From an uncultured Bacteroidales bacterium (GTDB taxonomy: Bacteria > Bacteroidota > Bacteroidia > Bacteroidales > Bacteroidaceae), in contig CAMAMZ010000006.1 in assembly GCA_945837185.1 (NCBI GenBank), positions 1 through 24,489 of the forward strand: a stretch of 24,489 nt of DNA, given 5' to 3'. Both the position numbers and the translations under genes were made by a program. Each line of letters starts with the position of its first letter. The stretch's first letter is position 1. Positions 7,903-16,757 of this stretch are shown here, in pieces. Under the pieces are notes generated by a model. That model was not told the origin of the DNA. It did not search any database and worked only from the letters and a program-made list of their open reading frames with translations.

Positions 7903-9381
7903 TTATTCCGGACGACTATAGTTGGGAGCCTCACTGGTAATCGTAATGTCGTGGGGATGACTCTCCAGCACACCGGCATTGGTGATACGTGTGAAACGAG
8001 CCTCGTGGAGACGCTCTATCGTACCGGCACCACAATAGCCCATTCCTGAGCGCAAGCCACCTATCAACTGGTAAATGACCTCTTGAACTGTTCCTTTATA
8101 TGGCACACGACCGGCAATACCTTCGGGCACCAGCTTCTTCACATCACAGGTATCGCTCTGGAAATAGCGGTCTTTAGAGCCGTGTTCCATAGCTTCCAAA
8201 GAACCCATACCACGATAGCTCTTGAACTTACGACCATTGAAGATAATGGTATCACCAGGACTTTCCTCTGTACCGGCTACCAACGAACCAATCATTACGC
8301 ACGAGCCACCTGCAGCCAAGGCTTTCACAATATCGCCCGAATAGCGCAAGCCACCATCGGCAATCAAAGGAACGCCTGTATCTTTCAAGGCTGAATAAAC
8401 ATCATACACAGCACTCAACTGCGGAACGCCCACTCCGGCTACCACACGTGTTGTACAAATAGAACCCGGACCAATACCCACTTTCACAGCATCGGCACCA
8501 TTCTCTACCAACATACGAGCCGCAGCGCCCGTAGCCACGTTACCAACAACAATATCAATATGCGGGAAGGCTGCCTTCACCTCACGAAGCTTGTCAATAA
8601 CACCTTTCGAATGGCCATGGGCAGTATCGATAACGATTGCATCAGCTCCTGCTGCCACCAACGCACTGGCACGCTCTAATGTGTCGACAGTGACACCTAC
8701 ACCGGCAGCCACACGCAAACGACCTTTCTCGTCCTTGCATGCCATGGGTTTATCCTTAGCTTTGGTGATATCCTTGTAAGTGATGAGACCTACCAAATGG
8801 TTTTCGCTATCCACCACAGGAAGTTTCTCTATCTTATGTTCCTGAAGAATCTGCGCAGCTGCCGACAGGTCTGTCTGCTGATGCGTTGTGACCAGATTCT
8901 CATGGGTCATCACCTCATCAATGGTTTTGTCGAGACGACGCTCAAAACGAAGGTCACGATTGGTGACAATTCCCACCAAATGGTTTTCTTCGTCGACAAC
9001 AGGAATACCTCCAATATGATAGTCGTGCATCATGGCAAGCGCATCGCTGACCTTACTTCCCTTACGTATTGTCACAGGATCATAAATCATTCCGTTTTCA
9101 GCACGCTTTACAATCGCTACCTGACGGGCCTGATCCTCGATAGACATATTCTTATGAATGACACCAATACCGCCTTCACGAGCAATGGCAATGGCCATAG
9201 ATGATTCTGTCACCGTGTCCATAGCGGCCGTAACGAACGGCACATTGAGCGCGATGTTGCGGGAAAACATGGTTTTCAACTCTACTGTCTTGGGCAGTAC
9301 TTCTGAATAAGCAGGGACTAAGAGGACGTCATCGAAAGTCAAACCGTCCATCACAACTTTATCTGCAACAAATGATGACAT
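7903..9381 (-). CDS. guaB: IMP dehydrogenase
   Basis: A 492-residue inosine-5'-monophosphate dehydrogenase, which oxidises IMP to XMP with NAD+, the committed step to GMP. The TIM-barrel catalytic domain is split by a CBS pair at about 95-205 (VSDALAMMHDYHIGGIPVVD, then HKIEKLPVVDSENHLVGLI). The active-site loop GIGPGSICTTR carries Cys309, and the flap region YRGMGSLEAM follows. The start is the ATG giving MSSFVADKVVMDGLTFDDVLL, the usual family N-terminus; a TTG ten codons upstream keeps the frame but lies in the promoter region. It is the first gene of the five-gene minus-strand run, and its promoter box lies about 28 nt upstream. A housekeeping gene with nothing unusual in its catalytic residues. 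Confidence 0.97.
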   Translation of the reverse strand: MSSFVADKVVMDGLTFDDVLLVPAYSEVLPKTVELKTMFSRNIALNVPFVTAAMDTVTESSMAIAIAREGGIGVIHKNMSIEDQARQVAIVKRAENGMIYDPVTIRKGSKVSDALAMMHDYHIGGIPVVDEENHLVGIVTNRDLRFERRLDKTIDEVMTHENLVTTHQQTDLSAAAQILQEHKIEKLPVVDSENHLVGLITYKDITKAKDKPMACKDEKGRLRVAAGVGVTVDTLERASALVAAGADAIVIDTAHGHSKGVIDKLREVKAAFPHIDIVVGNVATGAAARMLVENGADAVKVGIGPGSICTTRVVAGVGVPQLSAVYDVYSALKDTGVPLIADGGLRYSGDIVKALAAGGSCVMIGSLVAGTEESPGDTIIFNGRKFKSYRGMGSLEAMEHGSKDRYFQSDTCDVKKLVPEGIAGRVPYKGTVQEVIYQLIGGLRSGMGYCGAGTIERLHEARFTRITNAGVLESHPHDITITSEAPNYSRPE

Positions 9382-9408
9382 ATATGTACTTCTAAAATTT
9401 ATTGCATG

Positions 9409-9416
9409 CAAATTTA
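9409..9416 (-). promoter_or_regulatory. -7 box candidate for guaB
   Basis: The minus strand reads TAAATTTG, a match to TAnnTTTG, 28 nt upstream of the chosen guaB ATG. No clear TTTG lies about 20 nt further upstream. The implied leader of about 20 nt leaves no room for a riboswitch. This site also argues against the in-frame TTG at 9411 as start codon. Confidence 0.5.
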
Positions 9417-9561
9417 AGAAGAAAAATTCACATCTGTGTGGCTTTTCTTGTTTTTCTCTGCTATTTAATTGAATTTAACGCAGAACAGCCTTCCTCTCAT
9501 TGCTGAAAGAAAGGGACCCATGGGGAGAAAAAACATGGAAACAGGAAAATATAAAGACATC

Positions 9562-9593
9562 CTTGGCGCATCGAGAAAAAAAACGTAACTTTG
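9562..9593 (+). promoter_or_regulatory. Promoter of the PBP4-type / sulfatase pair
   Basis: CTTG (9562-9565), a 20-nt spacer and TAACTTTG (9586-9593) fit the Bacteroidota TTTG-N20-TAnnTTTG promoter with one mismatch in the upstream box. Transcription would begin near 9600 and leave a leader of about 85 nt before the ATG at 9686. Confidence 0.55.
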
Positions 9594-9685
9594 CAATATG
9601 TGTGTGCCAAAGGACTTTTACATCTCTCGTCGTGGAAGCCTAAGCCTTGACACCACGATACTACAGAAATTGACTTTATACGAGC

Positions 9686-10939
9686 ATGCAAATCAGAAAA
9701 CTATTTACGAGTATTATCTTCTTAGCTATTTTTTCGTTTATTACCAGTTGCGGTGCCCAAGGCAACGATACTTCATCTGAAGCAAAGCAGGCTGCAAAAG
9801 ACCTTCCCGTTGACACGGCATTGCAACAGCGCTTGAAAGATTTTGCCACACGCCCCCGCCCCACCGGCAAGTTTGCTTTTCATGTGTATGACCTTACAGC
9901 CGATAAGCCTGTTTACGGATGCAACGACAGTCTTGCTCTGCCGTCTGCTTCGTGCATGAAACTGCTTACAGGCGTGGCTGGCTTGCATTTATTAGGCACA
10001 AACTACTACTATAAGACAGCCATCCTCACACGGGGAAAGAAGGATGGCAATGGCACACTACAAGGTGACTTGGCTTTCAAAGGAAGTCTTGACCCCCAGC
10101 TCATGCCTGTTGACCTGAATGACTTTTCCCGTTTCCTCCACCAGGAAGGCATCCGACGCATCAGTGGTAAACTGTATATAGACCTTACCATCAAAGAACC
10201 GGTAAAAAGTGAGAAACATTGGTATCCTTGGGACCTCACCTTTTCTAAATATGGCTTGTTTTATAAAGGTGAGAAAAGGGTTCTTACTGCCCTGAAAGCA
10301 TCCCTCCGCGCACAGGGCATTGCCATTGCAGACAGTCAGGTGGTGACAGCCCGCCTTCCGAAAGGCTTCCAATGCCGGCATATCTTCAAACGTTCAATCG
10401 ATGATGTCATCAAACGCATGTGGAAGAACAGTTCGAACACACAGGCAACTGCGCTACTCTATACGATAGGACACAGAGCCAATCCGCATGCTTTTCCCGT
10501 AGATGCCGGTGTGGCTTATCTGCGTAAGTTCCTTAGCCAAGACCTGCAACAGAATGGGAAAGGGCTCTGTATTCATGACGGCTGCGGACTTTGCACCCAC
10601 AACCGTCTCTCACCTGTTGCCCTTACAGCTGTGCTCCGCTATGGCTATGCCAATGGCGCCATCAGGAGTTCCTTAGAGCGCAATCTCTCTCACGCAGGAA
10701 TAGACGGAACATTGGCGCGCGAAATGACAGGTCAGAAACTCAGAGGGAAGGTGCGTGCCAAGACAGGAACGCTGTCACATCCTTATGGCATCAGCTCACT
10801 TGCCGGCTTTTGCGAAGGGCCCGATGGCCATACCCTCGCCTTTGCCATCATGGATAGCGAGATGTCGGTGTTGGACGCTCGCGTTTTGCAACGGAAATTC
10901 TGCGAAGCTATGGTAATCGACAAAAAACGTCCTTCCTAA
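9686..10939 (+). CDS. dacB: D-Ala-D-Ala carboxypeptidase, PBP4 type (peptidase family S13)
   Basis: A 417-residue penicillin-binding protein of the DacB/PBP4 family, which removes the terminal D-Ala of peptidoglycan stem peptides and may cut cross-links. All three catalytic motifs are present: SxxK as SCMK (S89-K92), SxN as SSN (249-251) and KTG (359-361). About 157 residues lie between the first two, holding the family's inserted domain in a shorter form than E. coli PBP4. The N-terminus is a signal sequence ending FITSC, so Cys22 may be lipidated; the lipobox is atypical, and without an acidic run after the Cys it would be expected to stay periplasmic. It has its own promoter and is followed 35 nt later by a sulfatase on the same strand. 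Nearly all genes around it run the other way. Confidence 0.9.
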   Translation: MQIRKLFTSIIFLAIFSFITSCGAQGNDTSSEAKQAAKDLPVDTALQQRLKDFATRPRPTGKFAFHVYDLTADKPVYGCNDSLALPSASCMKLLTGVAGLHLLGTNYYYKTAILTRGKKDGNGTLQGDLAFKGSLDPQLMPVDLNDFSRFLHQEGIRRISGKLYIDLTIKEPVKSEKHWYPWDLTFSKYGLFYKGEKRVLTALKASLRAQGIAIADSQVVTARLPKGFQCRHIFKRSIDDVIKRMWKNSSNTQATALLYTIGHRANPHAFPVDAGVAYLRKFLSQDLQQNGKGLCIHDGCGLCTHNRLSPVALTAVLRYGYANGAIRSSLERNLSHAGIDGTLAREMTGQKLRGKVRAKTGTLSHPYGISSLAGFCEGPDGHTLAFAIMDSEMSVLDARVLQRKFCEAMVIDKKRPS

Positions 10940-10974
10940 ACTACACCTTATTATATATATAGCACCACAAAGGT

Positions 10975-12507
10975 ATGAAACAGCTTATCAAAACAAGTAT
11001 TACAGGAGGTTTGTCGTGTTTGGCCCTCACCCTGCAAGGCCAGACGCACGACCGTCCGAACGTGATTATCATCTATGCAGATGACTTGGGATATGGTGAT
11101 TTGTCCTGTTACGGAGCCACAGAAGTGGAGACACCCCACGTTGACCAGTTAGCCAGGGAGGGGTGTCGCTTTACCCATGCACATGCAGTGGCAGCAACGA
11201 GCACTCCCTCACGCTATTCCTTGCTCACAGGAGCGTACGCATGGCGTAGGAAAGGAACAGACATTGCTCGTGGCGATGCGGGAATGATTATCAGACCTGA
11301 GCAATATACCATGGCCGACATGTTCCAGCATGAGGGATATGCTACAGGAGCGTTTGGGAAATGGCATTTAGGTTTGGGCGACAAGACGGGGCAACAAGAC
11401 TGGAACGCACCGCTCCCATCAGGACTTGCAGACATAGGTTTTGAGGAATCGTACATCATGGCTGCCACTGGCGACAGGGTGCCTTGCGTGTTTATAGAAA
11501 ACGGCAGGGTGGCTAACTACGATGCCTCTGCACCTATTGAGGTGAGCTATACAAAACCTTTTGAAGGAGAACCAACGGGTAAGGACCATCCGGAGTTATG
11601 TTACAACCAACGTTCTGCCTTTGGCCACAACAACGCAATCGTGAACGGCATTGGAAGAATAGGATTCATGAAAGGGGGAGGCAAAGCGCTGTGGAAAGAT
11701 GAGCACATCGCTGACTCCATCGTGCATCACGCACTGCAATTCATGCGCCGTCATCAGCATGAGCCTTTCTTTATGTATCTGGCCACCAACGATATTCATG
11801 TGCCCCGCTTCCCTGCCGACAGATTCAGAGGCAAGAGCAAGATGGGGGTGAGAGGGGATGCCATCTTGCAATTTGACTGGACCGTAGGTGAGGTTATGAA
11901 GGAACTGAAGAGGTTGAAGCTTGACCAACAAACACTCGTCATTCTGAGCAGTGACAATGGTCCGGTAGTGAATGACGGATATGCTGATGAGGCTGAAGAA
12001 CGGTTGGGAAGCCACAAACCTACCGGTCCTTTGCGCGGCAACAAGTACAGTGCCTTTGAAGGAGGAACACGAATCCCCTTCATTGTGCGATGGACTGGGA
12101 ACATTAAAGCTGCAACAACTTCTGCCGCCTTACTCTCCCAAATAGACTTATTTACAACTTTTGCCCATCTGCTCCAGGCACGTCTTCCGAAAGGTGCTGC
12201 TCCCGACAGCAGGAATGCTTGGGACACATGGATAGGGAAAAATACAAAAGGACGGGAATGGGTTGTTGAACAGGCCCTGAACCACACCCTTTCGCTGCGC
12301 ACTCCAACATGGAAATACATTGAGCCGTGTAACAATGCCTACCCTATCATGCAATTTGAAAAGATAGAAACGGGATATAGCAATCATCCTCAACTGTACA
12401 AGACAGATGAGGACGAGCACGAAGACCACAATGTGGCCACTCAATATCCAGCTATCGTGTACGACTTTCAGAAACTGATGCGTGAGCTGAAAGCCGAAAC
12501 ACCTTAA
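10975..12507 (+). CDS. Serine-type sulfatase (arylsulfatase family S1)
   Basis: A 510-residue secreted sulfatase that hydrolyses sulfate esters, probably on a glycan or small aromatic. A signal peptide (about 1-23) precedes the catalytic domain: metal-binding DD (36-37), active-site motif S-T-P-S-R (76-80), FGKWHLG, and SSDNGP. Ser76 in place of Cys means the formylglycine must be made by an anaerobic radical-SAM maturase (anSME), which is not in this window. C-terminal residues from about 400 form the smaller sulfatase subdomain. It lies 35 nt after the PBP4-type gene and is probably co-transcribed. Its stop is only 6 nt from the converging recQ stop. There is no SusC/D pair or glycoside hydrolase beside it, so the substrate cannot be guessed. 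Confidence 0.92.
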   Translation: MKQLIKTSITGGLSCLALTLQGQTHDRPNVIIIYADDLGYGDLSCYGATEVETPHVDQLAREGCRFTHAHAVAATSTPSRYSLLTGAYAWRRKGTDIARGDAGMIIRPEQYTMADMFQHEGYATGAFGKWHLGLGDKTGQQDWNAPLPSGLADIGFEESYIMAATGDRVPCVFIENGRVANYDASAPIEVSYTKPFEGEPTGKDHPELCYNQRSAFGHNNAIVNGIGRIGFMKGGGKALWKDEHIADSIVHHALQFMRRHQHEPFFMYLATNDIHVPRFPADRFRGKSKMGVRGDAILQFDWTVGEVMKELKRLKLDQQTLVILSSDNGPVVNDGYADEAEERLGSHKPTGPLRGNKYSAFEGGTRIPFIVRWTGNIKAATTSAALLSQIDLFTTFAHLLQARLPKGAAPDSRNAWDTWIGKNTKGREWVVEQALNHTLSLRTPTWKYIEPCNNAYPIMQFEKIETGYSNHPQLYKTDEDEHEDHNVATQYPAIVYDFQKLMRELKAETP

Positions 12508-12513
12508 CACCCC

Positions 12514-14691
12514 TCAGTTGGCCATTTCCGAAAGGAACTTGATACGAACGAGGCGTACGTCTTCTTCCGAGATGTCGCCTCCCAGTTCCTCCATTGCCGT
12601 GTCAACATCATCGGTGTCACTTTCCATGAAATAGTCGTATATTTCCTCTACCTTGTCTTCATCCATCGCGTCTTCGAGGAAATAGTCAATATTCAGCCGG
12701 GTGCCACTATATACAATGGCATCAATCTCATCGAGGAGTTCATCAAATTCCAAACCTTGCGCCGTGGCAATATCGTCTAAGGCCAACTGGCGGTCGATGC
12801 CTTGGATAATTTTCACCTTCAGCATGCTCTTCTTGGCTACGGTTTTCACACGGAAATCTTCCGGACGCTCTATACCGTTCTCTTCGCAATGCTTCCGTAT
12901 CAAATCAACGAAGGCTTTACCATAACGGTTAGCCTTGCCAGCTCCCACTCCTTGAATATTCTGCAATTCCTGTAAGGTGATGGGATACATGGTGGCCATC
13001 TGCTCAAGCGAAGCATCGAAGAAGATGACATAAGGTGCCAACCCCTGCTTTTTTGCTACGCGCTTTCGGAGGTCGACCAACATGGCATAAAGTTCGGGAT
13101 CCAACACAGAGGTTGCACCCTGTGCTTCCTCTTCATCATAATCATCACGAAATTCACGGTCGAGCGATACCAAGAAAGAATGGGGAGCCTTGATAAACCG
13201 TTTTCCCGCTGCCGTGAGTTTCAATAGCCCATAGTTTTCTACATCCTTATGCAAATAGCCCGAAATGAGTGCCTGTCGTATAACCGGGTTCCATATTTTT
13301 TCATTCTCGTCTTCACCGGCTCCAAACTCTTCCAGTTCATCATGGTGATGAGAAACAATATCATCCGTGCCACGACCTTTGACAAAATCGACGATATATT
13401 CCTGACGAAAATCCTCCTTTACCGCCTGTACGGCCTGCAACACGATATGCAAAGCATTCATAGCCTCGACACGCTCTTTGGGATGCAAACAGTTATCGCA
13501 GTTTCCACAATTATCCGTATGATATTCCTCACCGAAATAGTGTAAGAGCAGTTTACGTCGGCAAACAGACGATTCCGCATAGGCCGCTGTTTCCTGCAGC
13601 AGTTGTCTACCAATATCCTGCTCGGCCACCGGCTTTCCCTCCATAAACTTCTCTAACTTACGAAGGTCTTTACCCGAATAGAAAGCAATGCACAGGCCCT
13701 CTCCTCCATCACGTCCGGCGCGACCCGTTTCCTGATAATAGCCTTCCAGACTTTTGGGTATGTCGTAATGAATCACAAAGCGCACATCCGGCTTGTCGAT
13801 TCCCATACCAAAAGCTATTGTGGCCACGATAACATCAATGCGCTCCATCAGGAAATCATCTTGCGTGCGCGAACGTGTGGCACTGTCAAGTCCGGCATGA
13901 TAAGCCTCCGCCTTGATGTCGTTCGCCTTGAGATCGGCAGCCAACTCCTCCACTTTCTTTCTCGACAGGCAGTAGATGATGCCGCTCTTTCCCGGTCGCT
14001 GCTTGATGAAGCGGATAATCTGGCGGTTAATGTCGTTGGTTTTCTGTCGCACCTCATAATAGAGATTCGGGCGGTTGAAAGAACTCTTGAACTCATCAGC
14101 GTTCAGGATGCCCAGGCTCTTCTTGATATCTGTCCGCACCTTATCGGTAGCCGTAGCAGTGAGTGCGATAACAGGTGCATTGCCTATCTTATTGATGGTA
14201 GGACGAATATTGCGATACTCCGGTCGAAAGTCATGTCCCCACTCCGAGATACAATGAGCCTCATCAATCGCATAGAACGAGATATGCACCGACTGGAAAA
14301 AAGCAAGATTATCTTCTTTGTTCAGCGACTCAGGAGCCACATATAAGAGTTTGGTCTTGCCCGCCTGCACATCATCCATCACCTGTTGGATGGCAGATTT
14401 GTTCAGAGAAGAGTTCAGGTAGTGCGCCACACCACTCTCCTCGCTCATACCATTGATGACATCCACCTGATTTTTCATCAAGGCTATAAGAGGCGAGACA
14501 ACGATTGCTGTCCCGTCCATGATAAGCGATGGAAGCTGGTAACACAAACTCTTACCGCCACCAGTGGGCATGAGAACGAATGTGTCACGTCCGGCCATGA
14601 GATTCCGGATAATGGCTTCCTGATCGCCTTTAAACTTGTCAAAACCGAAATAGTGTTTCAGACTTTCAGTTAGATTAACTCCTTCTTTCAT
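12514..14691 (-). CDS. recQ: ATP-dependent DNA helicase RecQ
   Basis: A 725-residue 3'-5' helicase for recombination and replication-fork repair. The helicase core has Walker A PTGGGKS (42-48), DEAH box (143-146) followed by CISEWGHDFRPEY, and motif VI QETGRAGRDG. The zinc-binding Cys cluster is at 377, 395, 398 and 401; an RQC winged-helix region spans about 404-510, HRDC about 528-603 (YVIFFDASLEQMA, IQGVGAGKANRYG). A further C-terminal helical domain runs to the end. The start is the ATG giving MKEGVNLTESLKHYFGF, which fits the family. An upstream in-frame GTG would add 20 residues without family character. It follows clpX by 65 nt on the same strand and ends against the converging sulfatase gene with no space for a terminator. 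Confidence 0.95.
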   Translation of the reverse strand: MKEGVNLTESLKHYFGFDKFKGDQEAIIRNLMAGRDTFVLMPTGGGKSLCYQLPSLIMDGTAIVVSPLIALMKNQVDVINGMSEESGVAHYLNSSLNKSAIQQVMDDVQAGKTKLLYVAPESLNKEDNLAFFQSVHISFYAIDEAHCISEWGHDFRPEYRNIRPTINKIGNAPVIALTATATDKVRTDIKKSLGILNADEFKSSFNRPNLYYEVRQKTNDINRQIIRFIKQRPGKSGIIYCLSRKKVEELAADLKANDIKAEAYHAGLDSATRSRTQDDFLMERIDVIVATIAFGMGIDKPDVRFVIHYDIPKSLEGYYQETGRAGRDGGEGLCIAFYSGKDLRKLEKFMEGKPVAEQDIGRQLLQETAAYAESSVCRRKLLLHYFGEEYHTDNCGNCDNCLHPKERVEAMNALHIVLQAVQAVKEDFRQEYIVDFVKGRGTDDIVSHHHDELEEFGAGEDENEKIWNPVIRQALISGYLHKDVENYGLLKLTAAGKRFIKAPHSFLVSLDREFRDDYDEEEAQGATSVLDPELYAMLVDLRKRVAKKQGLAPYVIFFDASLEQMATMYPITLQELQNIQGVGAGKANRYGKAFVDLIRKHCEENGIERPEDFRVKTVAKKSMLKVKIIQGIDRQLALDDIATAQGLEFDELLDEIDAIVYSGTRLNIDYFLEDAMDEDKVEEIYDYFMESDTDDVDTAMEELGGDISEEDVRLVRIKFLSEMAN

Positions 14692-14756
14692 ATCACGACA
14701 AGTAGTAGTATATAGGTTGGGTAAGTGTTTTATCGAACAGGTAGAATTCACATCGT

Positions 14757-15989
14757 CTATGACGATTGCAGATGCGATTTCTCCATCTGCTCCTTCGCAT
14801 AGTCGAGTGTCACCTCAAATTGTTTAACCTTCTTGGAAGGCATTTCAAACATGGCATCCATCATAATGGCCTCAACGATAGAACGCAAGCCGCGTGCGCC
14901 CAATTTAAATTCAACAGCCTTGTCAACAATATATTCCAATGCGTCTTCAGCGAATGTGAGTTCCACACCGTCCATACCAAAAAGCTTGGCATACTGCCTG
15001 ACAATAGAATTCTTGGGCTCAACCAGAATGCGGCGCAAGGCCTCCTTGTCGAGGGGATTGAGGTAAGTGAGCACTGGCAAGCGACCAATAATTTCCGGTA
15101 TGAGTCCAAAAGATTTCAAATCTTGTGGAGAAACATACTGCATGAGGTTATGCCTGTCTATCTGTGCCACATTCTGCACGGAATTGTAACCTACCACATG
15201 CGTATTCATACGCTGGGCTATCTTTGCTTCAATACCATCGAAGGCACCTCCGCAGATAAAAAGGATGTTCCTTGTATCGACATGGATGTAATCCTGATCA
15301 GGATGTTTGCGACCACCCTTAGGAGGCACATTCACCATGGTGCCCTCAAGGAGTTTCAGCAATCCCTGCTGCACACCTTCGCCACTCACATCGCGGGTAA
15401 TGCTGGGATTGTCGCTCTTACGGGCAATCTTATCAATCTCATCAATGAACACGATACCTTTTTCTGCTGCTTCCACATTATAGTCAGCCACCTGAAGCAG
15501 GCGCGAGAGAATACTCTCAACATCCTCGCCCACATAACCAGCCTCAGTGAAAACGGTAGCGTCGACAATGGTAAAAGGCACATCAAGGAGCTTGGCAATG
15601 GTACGAGCCATCAGCGTCTTGCCCGTACCCGTACTGCCTACCATAATGATATTGCTCTTTTCTATCTCTACACCATCGTCATCCCTTTGCTGCCCCAAAC
15701 GCTTGTAGTGATTGTAGACAGATACTGCAAGATAGCGCTTGGCCTCATCCTGCCCAATGATATATTGGTCGAGATATTCCTTTATCTTTTTAGGTTTGGG
15801 AATGGACTTCAAGGCCTTCGTATCTTCCTTACGTTTTTTCTCGCCTACATAGGAAATGGCAGAGGTGACAATCTGATGGGCCTGCTCCACGCAATCGCTG
15901 CAGATAAACCCATTGACACCCGTGATAAGCAAGGGCACTTCGCTCTCCTTGCGACCACAAAAACTACATACTCTTCTTTTTGCTGGCAT
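14757..15989 (-). CDS. clpX: ATP-dependent Clp protease ATP-binding subunit ClpX
   Basis: A 410-residue AAA+ unfoldase that feeds tagged proteins to ClpP. It has the N-terminal zinc-binding domain (C8, C11, C30, C33), Walker A GSTGTGKT (118-125), the pore loop GYVG (151-154), Walker B FIDEID (181-186), a sensor/arginine-finger region and the small AAA+ lid. Length matches the family. Its ATG shares one base with the clpP stop codon (TAATG on the minus strand), so clpP and clpX are translationally coupled. It ends in TAG, which shows that TAG is a functioning stop here. It is followed by recQ. Confidence 0.97.
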   Translation of the reverse strand: MPAKRRVCSFCGRKESEVPLLITGVNGFICSDCVEQAHQIVTSAISYVGEKKRKEDTKALKSIPKPKKIKEYLDQYIIGQDEAKRYLAVSVYNHYKRLGQQRDDDGVEIEKSNIIMVGSTGTGKTLMARTIAKLLDVPFTIVDATVFTEAGYVGEDVESILSRLLQVADYNVEAAEKGIVFIDEIDKIARKSDNPSITRDVSGEGVQQGLLKLLEGTMVNVPPKGGRKHPDQDYIHVDTRNILFICGGAFDGIEAKIAQRMNTHVVGYNSVQNVAQIDRHNLMQYVSPQDLKSFGLIPEIIGRLPVLTYLNPLDKEALRRILVEPKNSIVRQYAKLFGMDGVELTFAEDALEYIVDKAVEFKLGARGLRSIVEAIMMDAMFEMPSKKVKQFEVTLDYAKEQMEKSHLQSS

Positions 15990-16657
15990 TACTTCTTACG
16001 CATTAAAACCGCATCTATCATTCCATATTCCTTGGCTTCCTGTGCCGTCATCCAATAGTTACGGTCACTATCCTGCCATACCTTTTCATAAGGGGTATGA
16101 GAGTGTTCTGATATGATGGTATAGAGTTCCTTCTTGAATTTCTGTATTTCCTTGGCTTCAATTTCTATATCTGAAGCCTGTCCCTGAACACCGCCCAGCG
16201 GCTGATGAATCATTACGCGGCTGTGTGTGAGTGCAGAACGCTTTCCTTCCGTACCAGCCACAAGGAGCACTGCTGCCATTGATGCTGCCATACCCGTACA
16301 GATGGTGGCCACATCGCTGGAGATGAATTGCATGGTGTCATATATGCCAAGACCAGCCGTTACGCTGCCCCCAGGACTATTGATATAGATAGATATGTCT
16401 TTTCCTGGGTCGACAGAATCAAGATATAACAACTGCGCTTGCAGGGTATTGGCTGTATAGTCGTCTATTTCAGTTCCGAGAAAGATGATGCGATCCATCA
16501 TCAGACGTGAGAATACGTCCATTTGCGTCACATTGAGCTGACGCTCCTCAAGGATATATGGGTTGAGATATTGGGCTTGCGCCTTCAACACATCGTCCAT
16601 TGCCATTCCGCTCATTCCCAAATGTTGCGTGGCATACTTTCTAAAATCTCTTCTCAT
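15989..16657 (-). CDS. clpP: ATP-dependent Clp protease proteolytic subunit ClpP
   Basis: A 222-residue serine protease subunit that forms the tetradecameric ClpP barrel. The catalytic Ser sits in TGMAASMAAV (S126), His in VMIHQPLGG (H151) and Asp in the WQDSDRNYW region (about D196). The N-terminus RKYATQHLGMSG and the segment YLNPYILEERQLNVTQ are typical of Bacteroidales ClpP. The start is the ATG at 16657; a TTG five codons upstream (16672) is possible but less likely. It overlaps clpX by one base. The 119-nt gap before it contains a promoter box and an inverted repeat, so clpPX can probably be expressed apart from tig. Confidence 0.96.
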   Translation of the reverse strand: MRRDFRKYATQHLGMSGMAMDDVLKAQAQYLNPYILEERQLNVTQMDVFSRLMMDRIIFLGTEIDDYTANTLQAQLLYLDSVDPGKDISIYINSPGGSVTAGLGIYDTMQFISSDVATICTGMAASMAAVLLVAGTEGKRSALTHSRVMIHQPLGGVQGQASDIEIEAKEIQKFKKELYTIISEHSHTPYEKVWQDSDRNYWMTAQEAKEYGMIDAVLMRKK

Positions 16658-16691
16658 TTTTCTTATTTGCAATACTGATTATTACACAAAA

Positions 16692-16757
16692 AGAGGTTGT
16701 CGCCCCTTTCTTGTATGTTCGTAGGAACAAAGATAAGAAAAAAAGTCGACAACCTCT
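16692..16757 (-). terminator. Terminator-like inverted repeat between tig and clpP
   Basis: Perfect 11-bp arms, 16692-16702 and 16747-16757 (AGAGGTTGTCG and its complement), enclose 44 nt. On the minus strand the 3' arm is followed by TTTTTG, as in an intrinsic terminator with a large loop. A small hairpin (TGTTC-GTAG-GAACA, 16716-16729) lies in the loop. The clpP promoter box also lies inside the loop. Confidence 0.5.
16728..16735 (-). promoter_or_regulatory. -7 box candidate for clpP
   Basis: The minus strand reads TATCTTTG, a match to TAnnTTTG, with predicted transcription start near 16721 and a leader of about 60 nt to the clpP ATG. No TTTG box is seen about 20 nt upstream. It lies inside the loop of the flanking inverted repeat. 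Confidence 0.45.

Larger units (their letters stand above)
9382..9685. other. Divergent intergenic region between guaB and the PBP4-type gene
   Basis: A 304-nt AT-rich region between diverging genes. It holds a guaB -7 box near its left end and a promoter for the plus-strand gene near its right end. The middle (about 9430-9560) contains no ORF, repeat or RNA fold that I can support. Confidence 0.6.

Noticed and set aside
7881..7979. N-terminal extension of the PpiC-type gene into guaB
   Set aside because: The extension is basic, not signal-like, and overlaps the guaB end by 77 nt; the ATG at 7880 gives a clean signal peptide.
9382..9411. TTG start for guaB ten codons upstream
   Set aside because: The TTG codon overlaps the -7 promoter box (9409-9416), and the downstream ATG gives the conserved family N-terminus.
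9598..9780. A 60-codon plus-strand ORF starting just after the promoter of the PBP4-type gene
   Set aside because: It overlaps the start of the real gene in another frame, begins at about the predicted transcription start and has no recognisable features. A leader peptide cannot be excluded but is not supported.
14692..14751. GTG start for recQ 20 codons upstream
   Set aside because: The extra residues do not resemble RecQ N-termini; the ATG at 14691 gives the expected start. It would, however, shorten the clpX-recQ gap, so it is not fully excluded.
14766..16058. A 430-codon plus-strand open frame opposite clpX
   Set aside because: It lies wholly antisense to a clearly real clpX/clpP pair, shows no recognisable domain, and has the odd composition (His, Ile, Leu rich) of a codon shadow.
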